From assembly GCA_040954595.2 (NCBI GenBank), contig CM082580.2, positions 558,001 through 622,000 of the forward strand: DNA of 64,000 nt. Reading direction: 5' to 3'. Below the pieces are notes generated by a model that searched no databases, had not been told where the DNA came from, and saw nothing but the letters and a program-made list of their open reading frames with translations. Positions 32,551 to 47,560 of this stretch are shown here, piece by piece. The first letter of the stretch is position 1, and every line of letters begins with the position of its first letter. Source of the stretch: Balanoglossus misakiensis. Taxonomy: Eukaryota > Hemichordata. Position numbers and translations under genes: made by a program.

Positions 32551-35500
32551 GTCATTTTTGATGATTTTCACCCATGATTTTTTTCAAAAATCGACGAAAT
32601 GTTGAGATTTTGCAAAGTCGAAATTTTGTAATTTTTTGATGATTTTCACCCATGATTTTTTTTCAAAAATCGACGAAATTGTGAGATTTTGCAAAGTCGA
32701 TAATTTTGTCATTTTTTGATGATTTTCAACCATATTATTTTTCAAAAACCGACGAAATTTTGAGATTTTGCAAAGACGAAAATTTGTCATTTTTTGATGA
32801 TTTTCACCCATGATTTTTTCAAAAATTGACGAAATTTTGAGATTTTGCAAAGTCGAAAATTTGTCATTTTTTGATGATTTTCACCCATGATTTTTTTCAA
32901 AAATCGACGAAATGTTGAGATTTTGCAAAGTCGAAAATTTGTAATTTTTTGATGATTTTCACCCATGATTTTTTTCAAAAATCGACGAAATTGTGAGATT
33001 TTGCAAAGTCGAAAATTTGTCATTTTTTGATGATTTTCACCCATGATTTTTTTCAAAAATCGACGAAATGTTGAGATTTTGCAAAGTCGAAAATTTGTAA
33101 TTTTTTGATGATTTTCACCCATGATTTTTTTCAAAAATCGACGAAATTGTGAGATTGTGCAAAGTCGATAATTTGTCATTTTTTGATGATTTTCCCCCAA
33201 TGTTTTTTTTCAAAATCGACGAAATTTTGAGATTTTGCAAAGTCGAAAATTTGTCATTTTTTGATGATTTTCCCCCATGTTTTTTTTTTAAAATGGACGA
33301 AATTTTGAGATTTTGCAAAGTCGATAATTTGTCATTTTTTGATGATTTTCCCCCAATGGTTTTTTTCAAAATCGACGAAATTTTGAGATTTTGCAAAGTC
33401 GAAAATTTGTCATTTTTGATGATTTTCACCCATGATTTTTTTCAAAAATCGACGAAATGTTGAGATTTTGCAAAGTCGAAATTTTGTAATTTTTTGATGA
33501 TTTTCACCCATGATTTTTTTTCAAAAATCGACGAAATTGTGAGATTTTGCAAAGTCGATAATTTTGTCATTTTTTGATGATTTTCAACCATATTATTTTT
33601 CAAAAACCGACGAAATTTTGAGATTTTGCAAAGACGAAAATTTGTCATTTTTTGATGATTTTCACCCATGATTTTTTCAAAAATTGACGAAATTTTGAGA
33701 TTTTGCAAAGTCGAAAATTTGTCATTTTTTGATGATTTTCACCCATGATTTTTTTCAAAAATCGACGAAATGTTGAGATTTTGCAAAGTCGAAAATTTGT
33801 AATTTTTTGATGATTTTCACCCATGATTTTTTTCAAAAATCGACGAAATTGTGAGATTTTGCAAAGTCGAAAATTTGTCATTTTTTGATGATTTTCACCC
33901 ATGATTTTTTTCAAAAATCGACGAAATGTTGAGATTTTGCAAAGTCGAAAATTTGTAATTTTTTGATGATTTTCACCCATGATTTTTTTCAAAAATCGAC
34001 GAAATTGTGAGATTGTGCAAAGTCGATAATTTGTCATTTTTTGATGATTTTCCCCCAATGTTTTTTTTCAAAATCGACGAAATTTTGAGATTTTGCAAAG
34101 TCGAAAATTTGTCATTTTTTGATGATTTTCCCCCATGTTTTTTTTTTAAAATGGACGAAATTTTGAGATTTTGCAAAGTCGATAATTTGTCATTTTTTGA
34201 TGATTTTCCCCCAATGGTTTTTTTCAAAATCGACGAAATTTTGAGATTTTGCAAAGTCGATAATTTGTCATTTTTTGATGATTTTCACCCATGATTTTTT
34301 TCAAAAATCGACGAAATTGTGAGATTTTGCAAAGTCGAAAATTTGTCATTTTTTGATGATTTTCACCCATATTATTTTTCAAAAACCGACGAAATATTGA
34401 GATTTAGCAAAGTCGAAATTTTGTAATTTTTTGATGATTTTCACCCATGATTTTTTTTCAAAAATCGACGAAATTGTGAGATTTTGCAAAGTCGATAATT
34501 TTGTCATTTTTTGATGATTTTCAACCATATTATTTTTCAAAAACCGACGAAATTTTGAGATTTTGCAAAGACGAAAATTTGTCATTTTTTGATGATTTTC
34601 ACCCATAATTTTTTTGTAAATTGACGAAATTTTGAGATTTTGCAAAGTCGAAAATTTGTCATTTTTTGATGATTTTCACCCATGATTTTTTTCAAAAATC
34701 GACGAAATGTTGAGATTTTGCAAAGTCGAAAATTTGTAATTTTTTGATGATTTTCACCCATGATTTTTTTCAAAAATCGACGAAATTGTGAGATTTTGCA
34801 AAGTCGAAAATTTGTCATTTTTTGATGATTTTCACCCATGATTTTTTTCAAAAATCGACGAAATGTTGAGATTTTGCAAAGTCGAAAATTTGTAATTTTT
34901 TGATGATTTTCACCCATGATTTTTTTCAAAATTGTGCAAAGTCGATAATTTGTCATTTTTTGATGATTTTCCCCCAATGTTTTTTTTCAAAATCGACGAA
35001 ATTTTGAGATTTTGCAAAGTCGAAAATTTGTCATTTTTTGATGATTTTCCCCCATGTTTTTTTTTTAAAATGGACGAAATTTTGAGATTTTGCAAAGTCG
35101 ATAATTTGTCATTTTTTGATGATTTTCCCCCAATGGTTTTTTTCAAAATCGACGAAATTTTGAGATTTTGCAAAGTCGAAAATTTGTCATTTTTGATGAT
35201 TTTCACCCATGATTTTTTTCAAAAATCGACGAAATGTTGAGATTTTGCAAAGTCGAAATTTTGTAATTTTTTGATGATTTTCACCCATGATTTTTTTTCA
35301 AAAATCGACGAAATTGTGAGATTTTGCAAAGTCGATAATTTTGTCATTTTTTGATGATTTTCAACCATATTATTTTTCAAAAACCGACGAAATTTTGAGA
35401 TTTTGCAAAGACGAAAATTTGTCATTTTTTGATGATTTTCACCCATGATTTTTTCAAAAATTGACGAAATTTTGAGATTTTGCAAAGTCGAAAATTTGTC

Positions 35501-36150
35501 ATTTTTTGATGATTTTCACCCATGATTTTTTTCAAAAATCGACGAAATGTTGAGATTTTGCAAAGTCGAAAATTTGTAATTTTTTGATGATTTTCACCCA
35601 TGATTTTTTTCAAAAATCGACGAAATTGTGAGATTTTGCAAAGTCGAAAATTTGTCATTTTTTGATGATTTTCACCCATGATTTTTTTCAAAAATCGACG
35701 AAATGTTGAGATTTTGCAAAGTCGAAAATTTGTAATTTTTTGATGATTTTCACCCATGATTTTTTTCAAAAATCGACGAAATTGTGAGATTGTGCAAAGT
35801 CGATAATTTGTCATTTTTTGATGATTTTCCCCCAATGTTTTTTTTCAAAATCGACGAAATTTTGAGATTTTGCAAAGTCGAAAATTTGTCATTTTTTGAT
35901 GATTTTCCCCCATGTTTTTTTTTTAAAATGGACGAAATTTTGAGATTTTGCAAAGTCGATAATTTGTCATTTTTTGATGATTTTCCCCCAATGGTTTTTT
36001 TCAAAATCGACGAAATTTTGAGATTTTGCAAAGTCGATAATTTGTCATTTTTTGATGATTTTCACCCATGATTTTTTTCAAAAATCGACGAAATTGTGAG
36101 ATTTTGCAAAGTCGAAAATTTGTCATTTTTTGATGATTTTCACCCATATT
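32550..36150. repeat. Alternating 858 and 937 bp higher-order satellite repeats
   Basis: Homologous blocks start at 32584, 33442, 34379 and 35219 (steps 858, 937, 840), giving a 1,777 bp pair repeat (33442 to 35219). The 840 bp member differs from 858 by an 18 bp deletion near 34929. A five-T variant, catttttgatg, marks the starts of the 33442 and 35219 blocks. Confidence 0.9.
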
Positions 36151-39000
36151 ATTTTTCAAAAACCGACGAAATATTGAGATTTAGCAAAGACGAAAATTTG
36201 TCATTTTTTGATGATTTTTACCCCTGATTTTTTCAAAAATTGACGAAATTTTGAGATTTTGCGAAGTCGAAAATTTGTCATTTTTTGATGATTTTCACCC
36301 ATGATTTTTTTCAAAAATCGACGAAATTTTGAGATTTTGCAAAGTCGAAAATTTGTCATTTTTTGATGATTTTCACCCATGTTTTTTTTTAGAAATCGAC
36401 GAACCTATGATTTTTTTCAAAATCGACGAAATTTTGTGATTTTACAAAGTCGAAAATTTTGTCATTTTTTGATGATTTTCAACCATGATTTTTTTCAAAA
36501 ATCGACGAAATTTTTAGATTTTGCAAAGTCGAAAATGTGTCATTTTTTGATGATTTTCACCCATGATTTTTATTCAAAAATGGACGAAATTTTGAGATTT
36601 TGCAAAGACGAAAATTTGTCATTTTTTGATGATTTTCACCCATGATTTTTTTCAAAAATCGACAAAATTTTTAGATTTTGCAAAGTCGAAAATTTGTAAT
36701 TTTTTGATGATTTTTACCCATGATTTTTTTTTTCAAAAATCGACGAAATTTTGAGATTTTGCAAAGACGAAAATTTGTAATTTTTTGATGATTTTCACCC
36801 ATGACTTTTTTTCAAAAATTTACGAAATTTTGAGATTTTGCAAAGTCGAAAATTTGTAATTTTTTGATGATTTTCACCCGTTTTTTTTTTCAAAAATCGA
36901 CGAAATTTTGTGATTTTGCAAATTCGAAAATTTGTAATTTTTTGATGATTTTCACCCATGTTTTTTTTCAAAAATCAACGAACCCATGATTTTTTTTCAA
37001 AAATCGACAAAATTTTGAGATTTTGCAAAGTCGAAAATTTGTAATTTTTTGATGATTTTCACCCATGATTTTTTTTCAAAAATCGACGAAATTTTGAGAT
37101 TTTGCAAAGTCGAAAATTTGTAATTTTTTGATGATTTTCACCCATGATTTTTTTCAAAAATCGACGAAATGTTGAGATTTTGCAAAGTCGAAAATTTGTC
37201 ATTTTTTGATGATTTTCACCCATGATTTTTTTCAAAAATCGACGAAATTGTGAGATTTTGCAAAGTCGAAAATTTGTCATTTTTTGATGATTTTCACCCA
37301 TGATTTTTTTCAAAAATCGACGAAATGTTGAGATTTTGCAAAGTCGAAAATTTGTAATTTTTTGATGATTTTCACCCATGATTTTTTTCAAAAATCGACG
37401 AAATTGTGAGATTGTGCAAAGTCGATAATTTGTCATTTTTTGATGATTTTCCCCCAATGTTTTTTTTCAAAATCGACGAAATTTTGAGATTTTGCAAAGT
37501 CGAAAATTTGTCATTTTTTGATGATTTTCCCCCATGTTTTTTTTTTTAAAATGGACGAAATTTTGAGATTTTGCAAAGTCGATAATTTGTCATTTTTTGA
37601 TGATTTTCCCCCAATGGTTTTTTTCAAAATCGACGAAATTTTGAGATTTTGCAAAGTCGATAATTTGTCATTTTTTGATGATTTTCACCCATGATTTTTT
37701 TCAAAAATCGACGAAATTGTGAGATTTTGAAAAGTCAAAAATTTGTCATTTTTTGATGATTTTCACCCATGTTTTTTTTTTTAAATGGACGAAATTTTGA
37801 GATTTTGCAAAGACGAAAATTTGTCATTTTTTGATGATTTTCCCCCATGCTTTTTTTTTTAAATGGAAGAAATTTTGAGATTTTGCAAAGACGAAAATTT
37901 GTCATTTTTTGATGATTTTTACCCATGATTTTTTTTCAAAAATGGACGAAATTTTGAGATTTTGCAAAGTCGAAAATTTGTCATTTTTTGATGATTTTCA
38001 CCCATATTATTTTTCAAAAACCGACGAAATTTTGAGATTTAGCAAAGACGAAAATTTGTCATTTTTTGATGATTTTTACCCCTGATTTTTTCAAAAATTG
38101 ACGAAATTTTGAGATTTTGCGAAGTCGAAAATTTGTCATTTTTTGATGATTTTCACCCATGATTTTTTTCAAAAATCGACGAAATTTTGAGATTTTGCAA
38201 AGTCGAAAATTTGTCATTTTTTGATGATTTTCACCCATGTTTTTTTTTAGAAATCGACGAACCTATGATTTTTTTCAAAATCGACGAAATTTTGTGATTT
38301 TACAAAGTCGAAAATTTTGTCATTTTTTGATGATTTTCAACCATGATTTTTTTCAAAAATCGACGAAATTTTTAGATTTTGCAAAGTCGAAAATGTGTCA
38401 TTTTTTGATGATTTTCACCCATGATTTTTATTCAAAAATGGACGAAATTTTGAGATTTTGCAAAGACGAAAATTTGTCATTTTTTGATGATTTTCACCCA
38501 TGATTTTTTTCAAAAATCGACAAAATTTTTAGATTTTGCAAAGTCGAAAATTTGTAATTTTTTGATGATTTTTACCCATGATTTTTTTTTTCAAAAATCG
38601 ACGAAATTTTGAGATTTTGCAAAGACGAAAATTTGTAATTTTTTGATGATTTTCACCCATGACTTTTTTTCAAAAATTTACGAAATTTTGAGATTTTGCA
38701 AAGTCGAAAATTTGTAATTTTTTGATGATTTTCACCCATGTTTTTTTTCAAAAATCGACGAAATTTTGTGATTTTGCAAATTCGAAAATTTGTAATTTTT
38801 TGATGATTTTCACCCATGTTTTTTTTCAAAAATCAACGAACCCATGATTTTTTTTCAAAAATCGACAAAATTTTGAGATTTTGCAAAGTCGAAAATTTGT
38901 AATTTTTTGATGATTTTCACCCATGATTTTTTTTCAAAAATCGACGAAATTTTGAGATTTTGCAAAGTCGAAAATTTGTAATTTTTTGATGATTTTCACC
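36150..39000. repeat. Satellite with a 1,858 bp repeat, transition zone
   Basis: The segments 36181-36970 and 38039-38830 match at a shift of about 1,858 bp. This zone marks a change from units with gtcattttttg to units with gtaattttttg. It introduces the acttttttttcaaaaattt unit and the caacgaacccatg long unit that dominate to the right. Confidence 0.88.
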
Positions 39001-41930
39001 CATGATTTTTTTTCAAAAATCGACGAAATTTTGAGATTTTGCAAAGTCGAAAATTTGTAATTTTTTGATGATTTTCACCCATGATTTTTTTTCAAAAATC
39101 GACGAAATTTTGAGATTTTGCAAAGTCGAAAATTTGTCATTTATTAATGATTTTCACCCATGATTTTTTTTCAAAAATCGACAAAATTTTGAGATTTTGC
39201 AAAGTCGAAAATTTGTCATTTTTTGATGATTTTCACCCATGATTGTTTTCAAAAATCGACAAAATTTTTAGATTTTGCAAAGTCGAAAATTTGTAATTTT
39301 TTGATGATTTTTACCCATGATTTTTTTTTTTCAAAAATCTACGAAATTTTGAGATTTTGCAAAGTCGAAAATTTGTCATTTTTTGATGATTTTCATCCAT
39401 GATTTTTTTCAAAAATCGACAAAATTTTTAGATTTTGCAAAGTCGAAAATTTGTAATTTTTTGATGATTTTTACCCATGATTTTTTTTTTCAAAAATCGA
39501 CGAAATTTTGAGATTTTGCAAAGACGAAAATTTGTAATTTTTTGATGATTTTCACCCATGACTTTTTTTCAAAAATTTAAGAAATTTTGAGATTTTGCAA
39601 ATTCGAAAATTTGTAATTTTTTGATGATTTTCACCCATGTTTTTTTTCAAAAATCAACGAACCCATGATTTTTTTTCAAAAATCGACAAAATTTTGAGAT
39701 TTTGCAAAGTCGAAAATTTGTCATTTTTTGATGATTTTCACCCATGATTTTTCTCAAAAATCGACGAAATTTTGAGATTTTGCAAAGTCGAAAATTTGTA
39801 ATTTTTTGATGATTTTCACCCATGATTTTTTTTCAAAAATCGACGAAATTTTGAGATTTTGCAATGTCGAAAATTTGTCATTTATTAATGATTTTCACCC
39901 ATGATTTTTTTTCAAAAATCGACAAAATTTTGAGATTTTGCAAAGTCGAAAATTTGTAATTTTTTGATGATTTTCACCCATGTTTTTTTTCAAAATTGAA
40001 CGAACCCATGATTTTTTTCAAAAATCGACTAAATTTTGAGATTTTGCATAGTCGAAAATTTGTAATTTTTTGATGATTTTCACCCATGACTTTTTTTCAA
40101 AAATTTACGAAATTTTGAGATTTTGCAAAGTCGAAAATTTGTAATTTTTTGATGATTTTCACCCATGTTTTTTTTTCAAAAATCGACGAAATTTTGTGAT
40201 TTTGCAAATTCGAAAATTTGTAATTTTTTGATGATTTTCACCCATGTTTTTTTTCAAAAATCAACGAACCCATGATTTTTTTTCAAAAATCGACAAAATG
40301 TTGAGATTTTGCAAAGTCGAAAATTTGTAATTTTTTGATGATTTTCACCCATGATTTTTTTTCAAAAATCGACGAAATTTTGAGATTTTGCAAAGTCGAA
40401 AATTTGTAATTTTTTGATGATTTTCACCCATGATTTTTTTTCAAAAATCGACGAAATTTTGAGATTTTGCAAAGTCGAAAATTTGTCATTTATTAATGAT
40501 TTTCACCCATGATTTTTTTTCAAAAATCGACAAAATTTTGAGATTTTGCAAAGTCGAAAATTTGTCATTTTTTGATGATTTTCACCCATGATTGTTTTCA
40601 AAAATCGACAAAATTTTTAGATTTTGCAAAGTCGAAAATTTGTAATTTTTTGATGATTTTTACCCATGATTTTTTTTTTTCAAAAATCTACGAAATTTTG
40701 AGATTTTGCAAAGTCGAAAATTTGTCATTTTTTGATGATTTTCACCCATGATTTTTTTCAAAAATCGACAAAATTTTTAGATTTTGCAAAGTCGAAAATT
40801 TGTAATTTTTTGATGATTTTTACCCATGATTTTTTTTTTCAAAAATCGACGAAATTTTGAGATTTTGCAAAGACGAAAATTTGTAATTTTTTGATGATTT
40901 TCACCCATGACTTTTTTTCAAAAATTTAAGAAATTTTGAGATTTTGCAAATTCGAAAATTTGTAATTTTTTGATGATTTTCACCCATGTTTTTTTTCAAA
41001 AATCAACGAACCCATGATTTTTTTTCAAAAATCGACAAAATTTTGAGATTTTGCAAAGTCGAAAATTTGTCATTTTTTGATGATTTTCACCCATGATTTT
41101 TCTCAAAAATCGACGAAATTTTGAGATTTTGCAAAGTCGAAAATTTGTAATTTTTTGATGATTTTCACCCATGATTTTTTTTCAAAAATCGACGAAATTT
41201 TGAGATTTTGCAATGTCGAAAATTTGTCATTTATTAATGATTTTCACCCATGATTTTTTTTCAAAAATCGACAAAATTTTGAGATTTTGCAAAGTCGAAA
41301 ATTTGTAATTTTTTGATGATTTTCACCCATGTTTTTTTTCAAAATTGAACGAACCCATGATTTTTTTCAAAAATCGACTAAATTTTGAGATTTTGCATAG
41401 TCGAAAATTTGTCATTTTTTGATGATTTTCACCCATGATTTTTTTCAAAAATCGACAAAATTTTTAGATTTTGCAAAGTCGAAAATTTGTAATTTTTTGA
41501 TTATTTTCACCCATGATTTTTTTCAAAAATCGACAAAATTTTGAGATTTTGCAAATTCGAAAATTTGTAATTTTTTGATGATTTTCACCCATGTTTTTTT
41601 TCAAAAATCAACGAACCCATGATTTTTTTTCAAAAATCGACAAAATTTTGAGATTTTGCAAAGTCGAAAATTTGTCATTTTTTGATGATTTTCACCCATG
41701 ATTTTTTTCAAAAATCGACAAAATTTTTAGATTTTGCAAAGTCGAAAATTTGTAATTTTTTGATTATTTTCACCCATGATTTTTTTCAAAAATCGACAAA
41801 ATTTTGAGATTTTGCAAATTCGAAAATTTGTAATTTTTTGATGATTTTCACCCATGATTTTTTTCAAAAATCGACGAAATGTTGAGATTTTGCAAAGTCG
41901 AAAATTTGTCATTTTTTGATGATTTTCTCC
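39000..41930. repeat. Satellite, ~1.35 kb duplicated segments
   Basis: Distinctive monomers (gattgttttcaaaaatcg at 39241 and 40590; atcgactaaattttgag near 40024 and 41375) recur at a shift of about 1,349 bp. Units with tcgacaaaattttgag and tttattaatgatt variants are frequent. Confidence 0.88.
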
Positions 41931-44900
41931 CATGATTTTTTTCAAAAATCGACAAAATTTTGAGATTTTGCAAAGTCGAAAATTTGTAATTTTTTGATGA
42001 TTTTCACCCATGTTTTTTTTCAAAATTGAACGAACCCATGATTTTTTTCAAAAATCGACTAAATTTTGAGATTTTGCATAGTCGAAAATTTGTCATTTTT
42101 TGATGATTTTCACCCATGATTTTTTTCAAAAATCGACAAAATTTTTAGATTTTGCAAAGTCGAAAATTTGTAATTTTTTGATTATTTTCACCCATGATTT
42201 TTTTCAAAAATCGACAAAATTTTGAGATTTTGCAAATTCGAAAATTTGTAATTTTTTGATGATTTTCACCCATGTTTTTTTTCAAAAATCAACGAACCCA
42301 TGATTTTTTTTCAAAAATCGACAAAATTTTGAGATTTTGCAAAGTCGAAAATTTGTCATTTTTTGATGATTTTCACCCATGATTTTTTTCAAAAATCGAC
42401 AAAATTTTTAGATTTTGCAAAGTCGAAAATTTGTAATTTTTTGATTATTTTCACCCATGATTTTTTTCAAAAATCGACAAAATTTTGAGATTTTGCAAAT
42501 TCGAAAATTTGTAATTTTTTGATGATTTTCACCCATGTATTTTTTCAAAAATCAACGAACCCATGATTTTTTTTCAAAAATCGACAAAATTTTGAGTTTT
42601 TGCAAAGTCGAAAATTTGTCATTTTTTGATGATTTTCACCCATGATTTTTCTTAAAAATCGACGAAATTTTGAGATTTTGCAAAGTCGAAAATTTGTAAT
42701 TTTTTGATGATTTTCACCCATGATTTTTTTTCAAAAATCGACGAAATTTTGAGATTTTGCAAAGTCGAAAATTTGTCATTTATTAATGATTTTCACCCAT
42801 GATTTTTTTTCAAAAATCGACAAAATTTTGAGATTTTGCAAAGTCGAAAATTTGTAATTTTTTGATGATTTTCACCCATGTTTTTTTTTAAAATTGAACG
42901 AACCCATGATTTTTTTCAAAAATCGACGAAATTTTGAGATTTTGCAAAGTCGAAAATTTGTCATTTTTTGATGATTTTCACCCATGATTTTTTTCAAAAA
43001 TCGACAAAATTTTTAGATTTTGCAAAGTCGAAAATTTGTTATTTTTTGATGATTTTTACCCATGATTTTTTTTTTCAAAAATCGACGAAATTTTGAGATT
43101 TTGCAAAGACGAAAATTTGTAATTTTTTGATGATTTTCACCCATGACTTTTTTTCAAATATTTACGAAATTTTGAGATTTTGAAAAGTCGAAAATTTGTC
43201 ATTTTTTGATGATTTTCACCCATGTTTTTTTTCAAAAATCGACGAAATTTTGAGATTTTGCAAATTCGAAAATTTGTAATTTTTTGATGATTTTCACCCA
43301 TGTTTTTTTTCAAAAATCAACGAACCCATGATTTTTTTTCAAAAATCGACAAAATTTTGAGATTTTGCAAAGTCGAAAATTTGTCATTTTTTGATGATTT
43401 TCACCCATGATTTTTTTCAAAAATCGACGAGATTTTGAGATTTTGCAAAGACGAAAATTTGTAATTTTTTGATGATTTTCACCCATGACTTTTTTTCAAA
43501 AATTTACGAAATTTTGAGATTTTGCAAAGTCGAAAATTTGTCATTTTTTGATGATTTTCACCCATGTTTTTTTTTCAAAAATCGACGAAATTTTGAGATT
43601 TTGCAAATTCGAAAATTTGTAATTTTTTGATGATTTTCACCCATGTTTTTTTTAAAAAATCAACGAACCCATGATTTTTTTTCAAAAATCGACAAAATTT
43701 TGAGATTTTGCAAAGTCGAAAATTTGTCATTTTTTGATGATTTTCACCCATTATTTTTTTCAAAACTCGACGAAATTTTGAGATTTTGCAAAGACGAAAA
43801 TTTGTAATTTTTTGATGATTTTCACCCATGACTTTTTTTCAAAAATTTACGAAATTTTGAGATTTTGCAAAGTCGAAAATTTGTCATTTTTTGATGATTT
43901 TCACCCATGTTTTTTTTTCAAAAATCGACGAAATTTTGAGATTTTGCAAATTCGAAAATTTGTACTTTTTTGATGATTTTCACCCATGTTTTTTTTCAAA
44001 AATCAACGAACCCATGATTTTTTTTCAAAAATCGACAAAATTTTGAGATTTTGCAAAGTCGAAAATTTGTCATTTTTTCTTGATTTTCACCCATGATTTT
44101 TCTCAAAAATCGACGAAATTTTGAGATTTTGCAAAGTCGAAAATTTGTCATTTTTTGATGATTTTCACCCATGATTTTTTTTCAAAAATCGACGAAATTT
44201 TGAGATTTTGCAAAGTCGAAAATTTGTCATTTATTAATGATTTTCACCCATGATTTTTTTCAAAAATCGACAAAATTTTGAGATTTTGCAAAGTCGAAAA
44301 TTTGTCATTTTTTGATGATTTTCACCCATGATTTTTTTCAAAACTCGACGAAATTTTGAGATTTTGCAAAGACGAAAATTTGTAATTTTTTGATGATTTT
44401 CACCCATGACTTTTTTTCAAAAATTTACGAAATTTTGAGATTTTGCAAAGTCGAAAATTTGTCATTTTTTGATGATTTTCACCCATGATTTTTTTCAAAA
44501 ATCGACAAAATTTTTAGATTTTGCAAAGTCGAAAATTTGTAATTTATTGATGATTTTTACCCATGATTTTTTTTTTCAAAAATCGACGAAATTTTGAGAT
44601 TTTGCAAAGACGAAAATTTGTAATTTTTTGATGATTTTCACCCATGACTTTTTTTCAAAAATTTAAGAAATTTTGAGATTTTGCAAATTCGAAAATTTGT
44701 AATTTTTTGATGATTTTCACCCATGTTTTTTTTCAAAAATCAACGAACCCATGATTTTTTTTCAAAAATCGACAAAATTTTGAGATTTTGCAAAGTCGAA
44801 AATTTGTCATTTTTTGATGATTTTCACCCATGATTTTTCTCAAAAATCGACGAAATTTTGAGATTTTGCAAAGTCGAAAATTTGTAATTTTTTGATGATT

Positions 44901-47560
44901 TTCACCCATGATTTTTTTTCAAAAATCGACGAAATTTTGAGATTTTGCAATGTCGAAAATTTGTCATTTATTAATGATTTTCACCCATGATTTTTTTTCA
45001 AAAATCGACAAAATTTTGAGATTTTGCAAAGTCGAAAATTTGTAATTTTTTGATGATTTTCACCCATGTTTTTTTTCAAAATTGAACGAACCCATGATTT
45101 TTTTCACAAATCGACTAAATTTTGAGATTTTGCATAGTCGAAAATTTGTCATTTTTTGATGATTTTCACCCATGATTTTTTTCAAAAATCGACAAAATTT
45201 TTAGATTTTGCAAAGTCGAAAATTTGTAATTTTTTGATTATTTTCACCCATGATTTTTTTCAAAAATCGACAAAATTTTGAGATTTTGCAAATTCGAAAA
45301 TTTGTAATTTTTTGATGATTTTCACCCATGTTTTTTTTCAAAAATCAACGAACCCATGATTTTTTTTCAAAAATCGACAAAATTTTGAGATTTTGCAAAG
45401 TCGAAAATTTGTCATTTTTTGATGATTTTCACCCATGATTTTTTTCAAAAATCGACAAAATTTTTAGATTTTGCAAAGTCGAAAATTTGTAATTTTTTGA
45501 TTATTTTCACCCATGATTTTTTTCAAAAATCGACAAAATTTTGAGATTTTGCAAATTCGAAAATTTGTAATTTTTTGATGATTTTCACCCATGTATTTTT
45601 TCAAAAATCAACGAACCCATGATTTTTTTTCAAAAATCGACAAAATTTTGAGTTTTTGCAAAGTCGAAAATTTGTCATTTTTTGATGATTTTCACCCATG
45701 ATTTTTCTCAAAAATCGACGAAATTTTGAGATTTTGCAAAGTCGAAAATTTGTAATTTTTTGATGATTTTCACCCATGATTTTTTTTCAAAAATCGACGA
45801 AATTTTGAGATTTTGCAAAGTCGAAAATTTGTCATTTATTAATGATTTTCACCCATGATTTTTTTTCAAAAATCGACAAAATTTTGAGATTTTGCAAAGT
45901 CGAAAATTTGTAATTTTTTGATGATTTTCACCCATGTTTTTTTTTAAAATTGAACGAACCCATGATTTTTTTCAAAAATCGACGAAATTTTGAGATTTTG
46001 CAAAGTCGAAAATTTGTCATTTTTTGATGATTTTCACCCATGATTTTTTTCAAAAATCGACAAAATTTTTAGATTTTGCAAAGTCGAAAATTTGTTATTT
46101 TTTGATGATTTTTACCCATGATTTTTTTTTTCAAAAATCGACGAAATTTTGAGATTTTGCAAAGACGAAAATTTGTAATTTTTTGATGATTTTCACCCAT
46201 GACTTTTTTTCAAATATTTACGAAATTTTGAGATTTTGAAAAGTCGAAAATTTGTCATTTTTTGATGATTTTCACCCATGTTTTTTTTCAAAAATCGACG
46301 AAATTTTGAGATTTTGCAAATTCGAAAATTTGTAATTTTTTGATGATTTTCACCCATGTTTTTTTTCAAAAATCAACGAACCCATGATTTTTTTTCAAAA
46401 ATCGACAAAATTTTGAGATTTTGCAAAGTCGAAAATTTGTCATTTTTTGATGATTTTCACCCATGATTTTTTTCAAAAATCGACGAGATTTTGAGATTTT
46501 GCAAAGACGAAAATTTGTAATTTTTTGATGATTTTCACCCATGACTTTTTTTCAAAAATTTACGAAATTTTGAGATTTTGCAAAGTCGAAAATTTGTCAT
46601 TTTTTGATGATTTTCACCCATGTTTTTTTTTCAAAAATCGACGAAATTTTGAGATTTTGCAAATTCGAAAATTTGTAATTTTTTGATGATTTTCACCCAT
46701 GTTTTTTTTAAAAAATCAACGAACCCATGATTTTTTTTCAAAAATCGACAAAATTTTGAGATTTTGCAAAGTCGAAAATTTGTCATTTTTTGATGATTTT
46801 CACCCATTATTTTTTTCAAAACTCGACGAAATTTTGAGATTTTGCAAAGACGAAAATTTGTAATTTTTTGATGATTTTCACCCATGACTTTTTTTCAAAA
46901 ATTTACGAAATTTTGAGATTTTGCAAAGTCGAAAATTTGTCATTTTTTGATGATTTTCACCCATGTTTTTTTTTCAAAAATCGACGAAATTTTGAGATTT
47001 TGCAAATTCGAAAATTTGTACTTTTTTGATGATTTTCACCCATGTTTTTTTTCAAAAATCAACGAACCCATGATTTTTTTTCAAAAATCGACAAAATTTT
47101 GAGATTTTGCAAAGTCGAAAATTTGTCATTTTTTGATGATTTTCACCCATGATTTTTCTCAAAAATCGACGAAATTTTGAGATTTTGCAAAGTCGAAAAT
47201 TTGTCATTTTTTGATGATTTTCACCCATGATTTTTTTTCAAAAATCGACGAAATTTTGAGATTTTGCAAAGTCGAAAATTTGTCATTTATTAATGATTTT
47301 CACCCATGATTTTTTTTCAAAAATCGACAAAATTTTGAGATTTTGCAAAGTCGAAAATTTGTCATTTTTTGATGATTTTCACCCATGATTTTTTTCAAAA
47401 CTCGACGAAATTTTGAGATTTTGCAAAGACGAAAATTTGTAATTTTTTGATGATTTTCACCCATGACTTTTTTTCAAAAATTTACGAAATTTTGAGATTT
47501 TGCAAAGTCGAAAATTTGTCATTTTTTGATGATTTTCACCCATGATTTTTTTCAAAAATC
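41930..47560. repeat. 3,056 bp higher-order satellite repeat
   Basis: About 2.57 kb at 41930-44500 recurs at 44985-47560 with a constant 3,056 bp shift. Markers are cccatgtattttttc (42533 and 45589), gagtttttgcaaag, acccattattttttt and gtacttttttg. Short indels in T-runs are the main differences. Confidence 0.9.
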
